Assembly (NCBI GenBank): GCA_003956705.1
Contig: QZCP01000745.1
Span: forward strand, 62,001 to 126,000
Direction of reading: 5' to 3'
Source: Brevipalpus yothersi
Lineage: Eukaryota > Arthropoda > Arachnida > Trombidiformes > Tenuipalpidae
Length of the DNA stretch: 64,000 nt
Position 1 is the first letter of the stretch, and the number at the start of each line of letters is the position of its first letter. Both the position numbers and the translations under genes were made by a program. The notes beneath the pieces were generated by a model, which was not told the origin of the DNA, made no database searches, and was given only the letters and a program-made list of their open reading frames with translations. This document shows, in pieces, positions 41,049 to 51,658 of this stretch.

Positions 41049-41252
41049 TGCTTCTTCTTTCAAGAGAATATACATATATATATTTTTGTTTCGATTACTT
41101 TCTATTTATGTAAATTGATCGAAAAATTTTGAGTAAAAATTTTTCACACTTCGATCTACCAGTTTGACTATGAAAATTTTTGACTCAAAGCTTTGCATAG
41201 TTTGAAGAGATATACCTTGAATTTCATCAGATCGAAGGCACTAATGAAATCA

Positions 41253-42466
41253 TTATTCCCTGAATCTCACATCTACTTTTGCTGAAAAGTGGCTTAAATT
41301 GTAGTAAGCATAAATGGACATGGCAGTGAGAGCGAACAGAGTTGATCCAAAGATATCAAACCATTCTCGCAATCCTCCCGAATCTTTCTTAGTTTCTTTT
41401 AGATCTAGAATTTAAGAGGAGAGAATCTAATTGAACCAACCTCAGATATCTCAGATAAAATATGACTCACCAGTTTTCACGTCAGGAAAATATTTCCTTA
41501 TTATTCTACCAATAAAAGCTTCCAAATTAGCATGATGTTTGAGGCAATATTTTGCAGATATCGGTGATGGTAACGGTACTTTAGCCAATGGAGCCAAGAA
41601 ACCAAACACATAGGCATCCAAAGATGTGGGTGAACTACCAAAAAAGTATTCATTGTCACCTAATTTTTGTGATAACATGGTAAGTGTCTTGTGTATTCCA
41701 TCATCGACTTGCTTTTCGATTTGTAAATCATCTGGATCAGAGTATATCTCGGCTACTCGTTTTTTGTAAAATTTTTGATAATATCCAGGAAGAAAGAAAT
41801 TACTTGGAAAAGGCGAACGACGGGCAAACCAGGGTCTTGTTATCATGGCAAAATTATCACTTCGAGCCCAGAATAGATACCACTGAAAGTTAAAAGTTTT
41901 ATCCATTAGAATCTCCATTAGAATAAAGAATGAATGAGCATAAAACATTTTCTCATCAATACTTACCACGGCTGGCTCCAACTTTTCAGAAATAACCAAT
42001 GAATATGCTTGGGCATCACTTCGATCTCTTGCTGATAACTTACTGTCAGCATTGTAGCCCTTAAAAGTGAAACAGATTGATTCACAATTGATTCATTTGA
42101 GAAGGAATTTTTCACAAAATAGTGAGAAAACCAACCTGTCTCTGAAGATAGCGAACCATTGATTGGAATGATGTCAATCTATTGTCAAAACCATGAGTGA
42201 ACATCGGGACTTTATGAGTGATGATTCTCCATGAATTTTTTAGCTCAATAATCTTCGCCTGAACTCCAGCAAAGCGACAGTAAGCCTTGAAAATGAGAAC
42301 AGAAATAATTGATCATGATGGATTGATATTGTCCGAAAAAATTGGTTCAGTGTGACTGGTCAACAAGAGTAGAGTCCAGAAATTCCGAAACACTTACCAT
42401 CATTTGAAGAGAAAGAGGATCAAAGGATGGTAAGCCATAGTCTTCTGGCCATACAAACAATTCCAT
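41253..42466 (-). CDS. MTX1: Metaxin-1, mitochondrial outer membrane import protein
   Basis: Five exons: 42466-42398, 42285-42136, 42059-41967, 41882-41471 and 41404-41253, giving 291 residues. Metaxin-1 is a GST-fold component of the mitochondrial sorting and assembly machinery. It starts MELFVWPEDYGLPSFDPLSLQ, as in vertebrate MTX1 (MELF and GLPS). It keeps GYNADSKLSARDRSD, a GST-C-like region with PFPSNFFLPGYYQKFYKKRV, LTMLSQKLGDNEYFFGSSPTSLDAYVFG, and YFPD. Exon 5 encodes a C-terminal membrane anchor (FDIFGSTLFALTAMSIYAYY), placing the bulk in the cytosol. Exon junctions are consistent in phase. It is tail-to-tail with the secreted-protein gene, 204 bases apart. Confidence 0.95.
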
Positions 42467-43380
42467 GGCACTAATTTAATACAAATTCACACACATCAAT
42501 AATCGAAATAGATCAAGAATATTATGGCTTCACGATTCAAGGAATCAGCTTTTCGGTTGGCATGGTCAAGAAAGTAAACAAGATGCATGCGTTTTTGAGG
42601 TTGCATCATTGCGCAGACATTGCCGGCAACTTTTTTCAGCAGTAAATGGAGATGAAATGCGATGATATTGGTTCGATTTATCAATCTTTTTTAATCTTAA
42701 TTGTCATATACTGGTAGATAGAGTACTGAGTAGTTTTTTATATTCATTTTCATCTTCTATTAGTTACAATTATTACAACACTCGTTCCAGCAATTCGATG
42801 TTGTGAGTTTATTGATAGTTTGAAATCAGAGGCTTGTATGCTTCTCTCATAACTTTGAAAAGTACGAGGTAGGAAGGGGAAGTTTCAGTTCATCTTGTCC
42901 ATCAATAGAGCATTGAAATTTATGTTAGAGCCGATAGGTAGGATAGGATTGATTTAGAAGCTCAATTTATTTCTTTGGAAAAAATTAGCTCAGAGTAATG
43001 ATTTGTCTCACTTTCATGAACCCATTTAAATGAAAACATGTTCACACTCATTATGTCCAAGTTGAATGAAAAATGATAGCTAGACCATATCAAATAGAAA
43101 TTTAAAGTGGACATTGAAGAAGAATCCTGAGATAGTCGTGTTTTTCAGCCTGGTAACAGTTTCCAAAAAGAGCAGACATGAGTACTGATTTTCTTTGACA
43201 AAATCTTTCGACAAAGAATTGATTCAATCCTGTTTAATTTTTTAATTCGACAAGTATTTAATTTTAATAAAAATTTTCTGAAAAAATCTAAGTAAGTTCA
43301 TAGATGAACAGTCCTCAGACAGTTGTCATTTCTAATGACAAACAATTTTGATTTGTAATCATAAAAAATGTTCTTTTTAC
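42467..43380. other. Spacer, MTX1 / cathepsin B
   Basis: About 0.9 kb holding the MTX1 promoter and the cathepsin B 3' UTR. No further gene seen. Confidence 0.45.
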
Positions 43381-44558
43381 TTAAAGCTGTGGCAAACCAG
43401 CATTTACATCATACTCTATTCCACATTCATTGGTTCCTCTTCTGATCTTGAAATAGCCTAGAAAAATGTGTAAAAGAAGAATGAACCATCTGCGATTCAT
43501 GATATTTCTTTTGACTAACCTTTATCTCCCCAATCACTTCCCCAAGAATTAGCAACGAGCCAATAATCGACTCCATTCTCAGTACCCCAACCAAGAATTC
43601 GAATAGCATGTCCTCCGTACAGAACTTGTGATTTTTGAATGTAAACACCTTGATAAAATGATTTCAAGATATTCAAAAGATGATGCCATTGCCTTACACA
43701 TTTTCAAACTAACCTGATTTATAGGAGAAAAAATCAGCATAAACATCAAAATCTGCCTCAACTGGACCATTGGTCATAATTTCGGTTTGCATTGTGCGAA
43801 CATCACCGGAAACCATGTAAGCTTGTTGACCATAATGCAAATCTTCGGAATACTTTTTCGGATAGGATGCTTGACACTGTTCAACACAAGGAGGAGTTGG
43901 TGCCATATCAGTACAATTAGGACACGGTTTGATCGAATATGGTCGACATCCTCCTCCTTGATACAAGCCACCAGTTACCAAACCTTGATCAATCCAATAG
44001 TCCCACGCTTCTGCCGGATATCCTCCTCCACAGCCATATCCACATGAGTCACAGCAGGTTAGAAGATCTTCTGCCGAAATTTCATCTGTAAATGATCCTT
44101 TGGTTGCAATACAAATTCGATCTGAAATAGCTTCTACAGCACCGAAAGCCCAACATGAGCCACAATTCGATTGATCTCGTATGAATGAAATTGATGGACA
44201 ATTTGGCCATTGAGTTCGAGCATCAAAGGTATCGGGAATATCGTCGACAATCGGAATGCTCTTCACTGGTAGCTTACGAGCATTTGAATCTCGTCTGACT
44301 CCAGTTAAACACTTGAGATGTTCAACTTGAGATTCATCAAAATTTTTACCAGCCTAATAAATGAAAGAGAGGATGGTAACTTAGAAGATGATGTTATACT
44401 TTGGCATACATTCTTTTTCCACTTCCACTTACTTTCCATGTAGTCTTGAGGGCGTTAATTCTTTCGATCATTTCCTCGGATAGAGGATGAACATTGTCAG
44501 GAATGAATGACTCTGATAGGCCACACAAAAGAAACACTTCTAATAATAAGAATAACAT
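43381..44558 (-). CDS. CTSB: Cathepsin B-like cysteine protease
   Basis: Four exons: 44558-44433, 44353-43714, 43648-43520 and 43457-43381, giving 323 residues. It is a papain-family protease, lysosomal or secreted. A signal peptide (MLFLLLEVFLLCGLSES) precedes a propeptide (HPLSEEMIERINALKTTWKAGKNF; LTGVRRDS). The mature enzyme starts near DIPDTFDARTQWPNC. The catalytic triad is complete: Cys109 in CGSCWAF, His269 in YGGHAIRILGWG and Asn289 in ANSWGSDWG. The Cys-rich CCDSCGYGCGGGYP block is typical of cathepsin B. The occluding loop is present (CRPYSIKPCPNC...PPC) but lacks the neighbouring His pair that gives cathepsin B its dipeptidyl carboxypeptidase activity. The ATG at 44558 is the first in frame. 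Confidence 0.96.
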
Positions 44559-44996
44559 TGTCCAATTTTGAATTGACCAGCCTAGGAGGTACAATTTGAA
44601 ATTGAGTAGTTTTGATCTTCTTTCGTTTTGATTCGTCGGTCAATTATGTAGCTCTAGCGAACACAATAGTAAGATAATCGCATTCCAGGTTGAAATGATA
44701 TCTCATCAGATTATATTGATATGAACAATAACTCTTTATTGATCAAGAAGATTTCGAAGATTGATCGATTATATTAATTAATATAATAATTTTTTATTCG
44801 TATAGTGACTATTGATCATAGTTGAAACGAATATGTTAGATTGCCTGATTTGATAGGATTTGTCTTCAGTTTGGAATAGTTTTCCATCTATAAATTGTGT
44901 GGAATAGATAAAGTTTTGGCAGCAAGACGTTTTCGTTGGGTATTTTTCAAACACAATGTTGATATGCTTCATGATGGAATGAAACAGACAAAGTCA
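44559..44996. other. Spacer, cathepsin B / TRAF-like gene
   Basis: About 440 bases containing the cathepsin B promoter and the TRAF-like 3' UTR. Minus-strand poly(A)-like AATAAA occurs at 44793-44798. Confidence 0.4.
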
Positions 44997-46992
44997 TTAC
45001 ACTGGAGCTTCGTCAATTATCGAACGTTTCAATCGTTGCAATTCATCAACAAGCATTTTCTGTTCTCGAGCCATCTTTTCCATCCTAGTTTTAGAGTCCA
45101 TCTCAATTTTCATCATTTGCTGTTTGATACTTGAATTTTCTCTCATCACACTTTCCAAATGAATCGAGAGTCTGTTGAGAGTTCTTGCCATCGAAATATT
45201 TTCATCTGTTAAGCATTTGATTTCACTAGAAAAATCACTCAAACGGGACTTGAGATCATCCTATGAGAGAAAGCAAAGCCAATATTGAAATAATTTCGAT
45301 AGAAGGGAATCGTATTCGAAATTATCTAGTGTATAGCTTACCGAATAATTTCCATTCTTTGTTCCCATGTATTTGGCAAATTGATCAATATGATTTTTCC
45401 ATTCTGATTCGTGTTTCTCGATTTCCTCTTTGACACCCTGATTTTGGGATAAAAAGAAAGATATATAAGGTTACTAAATTTGAATGAACTTCTCTATCGT
45501 TCGGTGAAAATTCTCGAAAACCATTCCTTGAATCAAATTTTCTATGGCACTTGGCTGTCAGGCAAATGAAAAAATTAACAGCCCAACTTGACTGTGAAGT
45601 TATTCAATGCGAATGACCTCCAAGTGCCAGAAGGATTGCTATTGCATATAATATCGGCATACATAATTAGGCAGCGATATCACATTATATATATATTATA
45701 TAATGAAATCCATGAAACATTTAGCTCGATCAACGTTTCGCAACTTACCACAAAATCGCAGCCAATAACGGTTAATCGACAATTTCTCGGTTTAATTGGG
45801 CATACTTCGAAGTGTTTCCGAAGATCAATGAATAATGTTTTACGTTTACAATAAGTACACAAAACTGGCCTCTTGATGCAACTTGATTCGTGATCTTTTT
45901 TCTCTCCAATCGCAATATCTTCATCACAATACTGACAATTGGCTATACGACGTGGACATTCGGATGCCATGTGATGAGCTAATTTTTTGATTACAATTCC
46001 TTGTCCACATTTTAATGGGCAACTTATCAGACCGTATATGCAACTCTTTAAATGAGCCTTGCGAGTGATGAGTAACAGAGGAGGTGAAATTATGCATGAT
46101 GAAAAAATCAATCAATAGAATTCACATTAAAAAGGTAATGGTTAAGATCTACTTTACTTCGATATCACTGAGTGGACATTGTTTTCGACATCCATGAGCT
46201 CGATGTATGCAATAAACTTCTTTATTCAAAATTGTGTCTGCATCAAGACGCTCTTCAGCAAACTGTGACGAAAATGAATAAAAATTTTCCAATCAGATTC
46301 AGATTCATGATGATGATCGAAGAAGAAACAATTCTTGTTGATTATTGTCACTTTTATACTTTTCTGATAGAATACTTCACATTTGACAAAAGAAGACGAT
46401 GTCTTCATATTTTCAAATATACGTTTTACTATTCAGTCTCTTCCTTTTTTTCTTTCTCTCTTAAATCGTTCACTATTGACTTGTCAAAAATTCTACGAGC
46501 TTGAAGGTCATAAAGTCTTGAGAGAAAAATCCATATCATGAATGATTTTTTTATGGAAAATATCTCATGATTCTGATAAAAAGTTTCGATGAGAGAGGAA
46601 ACAAGTGCTTCAACATTCAAAACTTCCTGAATCAAGATATAAAATTCTCAACTATCTAAACAGTGAGACAATTGAATTGGAGGTAGAAAACTTACCGCAC
46701 GACGTGGAATTATCAATGAATCTATGGGACATTTAACCGATCGATTATCGATTGCCAAATTTCCGAAGCAGCCTATACAAAATTTGTGGGGACATTTGCC
46801 AGTCGATTCATGCTTATTTGTATCGTTTAAACCCTGGAAACTTTTATCGTCAATCCTGTACGTTGGAATGGTTTTAATGATATTTTTCGCTAAATTACCA
46901 CAATTATCACATTTCCAGTTTTCCGGACACAGATCAACAAATTGAACCCGCTCGATGGCAAGTGAATTGAAGCCGGCCAATGTTTCCATCAT
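44997..46992 (-). CDS. RING and TRAF-type zinc-finger protein with coiled coil
   Basis: Five exons: 46992-46696, 46262-46158, 46057-45749, 45437-45342 and 45260-44997, giving 356 residues. The N-terminus holds a RING finger with C28-x2-C31, a long loop of about 35 residues, then C67-P-H69-x2-C72-x2-C75 and C88-P-I-D91. Two or three TRAF-type zinc fingers follow (CIHRAHGCRKQCPLSDIEAHLKSC; CPLKCGQGIVIKKLAHHMASEC; CQYCDEDI; CTYCKRKTLFIDLRKHFEVCP). The last two exons form a coiled coil (SRLSDFSSEIKCLTDENISM; KMEKMAREQKMLVDELQRL-like), after which the protein stops. RING-TRAF proteins are usually E3 ubiquitin ligases or signalling adaptors. No MATH domain is present, so it is not a canonical TRAF. 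Intron 1 (433 bases) contains a possible optional exon. Confidence 0.82.
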
Positions 46993-48638
46993 GTGAAGCA
47001 AGTTTATTTTTTTTCCCTTCTTCTTCTTCTTCTGCTTCTTCTTCTGTAGGATTTGATGATATCGTTACGAAATTATTTTCCAACCAAGTCAAAAGGAAAC
47101 GAATTGATATTGATATAAAAAACCCAGCCAAAGGTGTTCAGAAAAAAAGTAACAAAACAATTTCACGTCAACAAACTTCAACACACACACTTTGAAAATA
47201 TGCAAATGAGATGATAACCCACAACACTACACCAATGAGAATTATGTTGATGATGATATTATTGAGATGATGATGATGATGATCAATTGGCTACGTAAAC
47301 CGAAAAAAAACTTTAGTCTATAAGTTTGATTGTGATTCAGATAGATGGCTGCATACCGAAAAACAATATATTTATAACGGTAAAAGAATACTTTTCTAAA
47401 AAGAAGGTTCTTCAAACATTATTCGGAAGAGTTGAATAAAAAATGGATCAAAGAAATTGATTTGATGTTAGAAGAATCAAATGGATTGTTTGTTTTGCAA
47501 TCACAAGTAAACAATTATGTATATTTCAAAAAAAATGGGTCACATATGTTGATGTGTTGTATTTCTTTATTCTTTTTTGCTCTCTCTTTCTCTCTCTCTT
47601 TCTTTCTCTTTCTATCTCAATTACTCTTTCTTTTCTATTTTCAGGTGTGAAGAAAGAGGAGGAGAAAGAGAAGGAAGAAGAGAAAAGGGGGGAGTCAAAA
47701 AGTGATTGGAGATGATTTCCGAAGGATGATGATAATCAAGATGAGAGGATGACTGAAGATGGAAATGATGATGACTGAGTGTGTATATGTGTTTGTTTAG
47801 ATGAGAGAAAAGAAGAGAGAGAGAAAGCCGATTCAATAACAATTCATTAGGGTTAATCGATCTTGTGTCGCCAATGAAATACAACGTGAACGTTTACCAT
47901 GATATGAAGTGATAAATGATAGATGTGAAATTCTTTCTCACTCTCTCTTTGATCAATGAAAGAAAAGATGATCAAAACAATAGTCGAAACTTTTCATTTT
48001 CCTTTGAACAAAGTTGAAAATGATCACGAATTTTACTTTTTCCTGCAACAAGATTGAGAGAGGAAACAATTGTTCATCTAATCTGAAAGAGAGAAAGAGA
48101 AAGAGAAAGTAAGATTGTTGTTCAATGAGAGAGAAAGCTTTTTTTTCGAGAAGATATCTTCTCGATATGAGCAATAAAACGCTTTATCAGTCAAATCGGT
48201 ATTCTTGTATCAATTCTCCTAGGGAACTCTTCTGGGCTTTTCTGGTTCATTTTGTTTCCATATGAGCTCTGTTCCACCTCTCAAGAGACGAAAAGTTTCT
48301 CTCTTGAAGAGGCCATGTAATCATGATTTCAGAGTTTCACGCTGATTTGAGAGAGAGAGCGAATATGTGTGTGTATGTTTGTATACTCGAGATGAATGAT
48401 CGAGGTGATAGTGTTGGTGAGAAATAAAACAATTAAATCAGCTTCGGATAATCATCCTTACACGAACAACTTGAATGTTTATTCAATATTTACGGCCACA
48501 ATAATCACAGCGATCAGATGTAACTCATACACAACAAAATTCGATTCCTTTCAAAATTCTGATCTTTTCCTACTTTGAGGCATTCGATATTCCAGAGGCA
48601 CAGTAAGAACAATTTCAATATTGAAAAATTCTGACCTC
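46993..48638. other. Spacer with short tandem GA/CT tracts
   Basis: About 1.6 kb holding the TRAF-like promoter and the 3' UTR of the small repeat protein. It has TCTTCT triplets near 47021-47046, GAT triplets near 47268-47283, and CT/GA tracts. No coding gene recognised. Confidence 0.45.
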
Positions 48639-48920
48639 TCAACCTAACCAATCGATGTCTCTAGGACTTTCGAACTTTTCGGCTTCTTCATCGCATTCTC
48701 TTCCAATTAGTCTGAAATCTTCGACTGTAAATTTTTCGACTTCTTCATCATCTTCTGGCCTGATTCGTTTGAAATCTTCGGATGTAAATTTTTCGACTTC
48801 TTCATCATCTTTTGGTGAAATTCTGTTTTTATCTTCTTTTTCATCCAGAGAATTCATGAGAGAGGATGTATATATGGCTCCTATCATGATACATGCAAGG
48901 AGAAGTAACCCAAACCCCAT
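48639..48920 (-). CDS. Small secreted or membrane-anchored protein with acidic tandem repeats
   Basis: A single-exon frame of 93 residues from the ATG at 48920. The N-terminal 20 or so residues are hydrophobic (MGFGLLLLACIMIGAIYTSS) and fit a signal peptide or signal anchor. From residue 38 a 19-residue unit is repeated: DDEEVEKFTSEDFKRIRPE, then DDEEVEKFTVEDFRLIGRE, then a partial CDEEAEKFESP. The DNA repeats as well, with 57-base units at about 48753-48809 and 48696-48752. I do not recognise the family. The frame is short, and an upstream exon is possible because the frame stays open before the ATG. Repetition with conserved reading frame supports a real gene. Confidence 0.6.
   Translation of the reverse strand: MGFGLLLLACIMIGAIYTSSLMNSLDEKEDKNRISPKDDEEVEKFTSEDFKRIRPEDDEEVEKFTVEDFRLIGRECDEEAEKFESPRDIDWLG
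48696..48809 (-). repeat. 57-base tandem repeat within the small protein
   Basis: Two full 57-base units and a partial third encode the acidic 19-residue protein repeat. Differences between units are few. Confidence 0.85.
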
Positions 48921-51658
48921 TATGGGCTCTTTTTGGGAACACTTGAAGAAATTTCCATAGTAATCATATGAGCACAATTAGATGATCATTATTAACCCTA
49001 AGAATCAAACAATACACAAGCATATATGAATATCTTTGAAATTGGATTTATTGTTGGGGATATTTTTCGTTTCAAACGTTTGGGGGAAGATATGAATTTA
49101 TCTGAATTTAATCATCTAGAATACAAGGGTTCATCATTTCTTGAATTTACTGTTTAGTTTCATTCCCAAGAAAATTGAGAGTGAGATGATATATTTTGTG
49201 CAACTAGTATTTAACCTTCACATTTTCACGATTTACACATTCAAGTTTTTCGCCGATTGATAAAATTGCCTTCCAGTGAAACTAACTGTATCATCTATCC
49301 CAGATTAATGTAATGGCCCCTTTCGAATTTTTAAACGAAGAAAAAAATCATTTAGCAAGCATTCTGGCATCAAACGAATATCTATCAAGGAAATCCAATT
49401 ATGATTTTGTTTCACCAGTTTATTTATTTTTATCAGTTTGTTCGAAATGAAAATTATATTAAACTCATCCATCGACATCGAGCTGCTCATTGATTCAGAA
49501 AAAATTATACGATGTTTTTTGAAATATTTAGAGAACGATTCTGATATAGTGATATGAAATGCTCAGAGCAAAAAGTTTTCACGAGTGCCAATCACGTCAT
49601 CACATTCCCGCGCAAGTTTGATGGTATCGAAATGATGAATAATTCTTTATGCCATTTCAGCCATACTGTCTCTAATTTTCAAGGTACAGATGTATAGATG
49701 ACATTTTTTCATGAGTTCTGATCAACTTGCTTCCGAAACAGTCATAAAAAGAGAAGGTTTTGATCTAGCGATAACTTTACTCAAATATTACTGTTTCATC
49801 ATACCAAGACTTGTTTAAGTCAGATTTGCAGTACCTCAGGAAATTCTTTTCCATGTTCACCTCAGATTCAGTTTATCATGTGATTTTCGATGTGATCGAT
49901 GTGATTAAGGACGTTTCCCATGAAAGTAGATATGAACATAGACAATTCACTATCATCACTCACGTATTTTTTTCTACCTAACTGGTTTTACATTTTATCA
50001 AGAAAGCGTTATAGAAAGAAAACTCGATGTGAACCAATTTCGAGCATCTTCAGATCATACGGATCGGATCATCATCTAATTTTAATTATTTGGTTGAGAT
50101 GCATGATTCACAGATATGTAGATGAGAAATATTTTCTCTGAAACATTTGTGAGAGAAGTACAGTAGAGTGGATACAAATTAAAGGGTCAGGCATCTTAAA
50201 GCCCTTTGGATCCAGAGATAAACTTAGAGAATATACACGCACTTCATCAAAGTATCTCATCACTTCATGAATGAAAGAAAAACTAGAAGGGGAAAAATTT
50301 CCTCCACTAATCATAGTACCAGAGGGCAACCCAATATCAAAATTTACACATGTTTAATCGAGCTATAATTCATGTCAATATGCTTGTCATTGGCATCATT
50401 TTATCGGTGTGGCTGTAAAATATACTACGACAAGTGGTCCCTACACTTACGGTTTCTCATTATCCTTGTAGGCTACTGGAAATGAAACCAACCATGTCAA
50501 TTTTAGTACACTAATATTCCAAAATATCTCACAAAACATAGAATTAGCCATTTCCAATCGGTTTTTCTTGAGTCCATTACCATTGATCAAATTTTTCAAT
50601 GATTGAAGATTTTCTATCCACTCAGTATCTTTCATGTGCTTCGAACAACTGAAAGAAAAAGGTATATACTCACACGGATTTTTGGAATTTTTCGATCCCG
50701 GAAATTGTCATCAAAAACCTACGATCTCTGTGTGACTCTCATCCGATTTATCAAAAATTCTACACAATATTAGTCTTTTTCAAGGTCTTTGGGTGAAACC
50801 AATATCAAAATCTCCCTTGAAAATGAATTGAGAGAGAGAGAGAGAGAGCGAGTGAGCTGGTTGGAGAGAGAGAGATGAAAAGTTGGTTCGTTTCGAGAGA
50901 GAGCATATAAGAAGGTGAAAAACCGTCTTATATACCGTATACTGTACTTCGGACGGACCGGAATCAGCATATAAACATTATCTTAAAATTTTTGGCCTCA
51001 CTTCAAAGTTCTACTCGATAATAACAACTACTAATACCGATCAATACTCCTGAAAATTGTGCATCCACGAAAAATCACCGCATCATAGTTTTGTGTGATA
51101 AAAATTTTTCTTTCTCATAGTTTTGAGATTCAAGAATATCGACCAATTTGTAGTTCCTATTGAAAAGTGAATATCCAATCGAGAGTTGTATTGAAATTTT
51201 TAAGTTATTTTGTGTCCGTTTCTCTCAGTGAACGTTCATCTTTCACCTGTCCATGACAATCGTTGACATTCTTTCGCTTCAACATTCCAGCATCACAACT
51301 ATCACTTGAAAGTTTTTTCATTGTACCAATACGTTATCGATATATGTTCGTGTTTCTGTGACAGTTTAAGCACTCCCTTTGAGAGATAATATCGTAATTT
51401 ACACACTTACATCCCTACGCTCAGGAAGGTGAACAATAGTCAGTCAATTGTCGGTAGACAACGGCATCGAACGTTACAAGAAACACAACGCACAAAACGT
51501 AATCAAGTTCACGACATTCGAGTGATCATCGTAATCATCATCATTTTTTGATCATCAATAATCAATATATATAAATACATCACAAAATCAGGCACGAAAC
51601 AAAAAGAAAGGGAAAGATTTCTTTTACTCATTCTTTAACGGTAAAGAAATAGGCAACA
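48921..51658. promoter_or_regulatory. Divergent spacer with fatty acyl-CoA reductase promoter
   Basis: About 2.7 kb without a recognisable gene. A GA tract near 50829-50847 is followed by CATATAAGAAGG at 50904-50915 and CTTATATACCG at 50927-50937, either of which could be a TATA box. If so, the FAR 5' UTR would be about 700 bases or spliced. Start of transcription is not determined. Confidence 0.35.
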
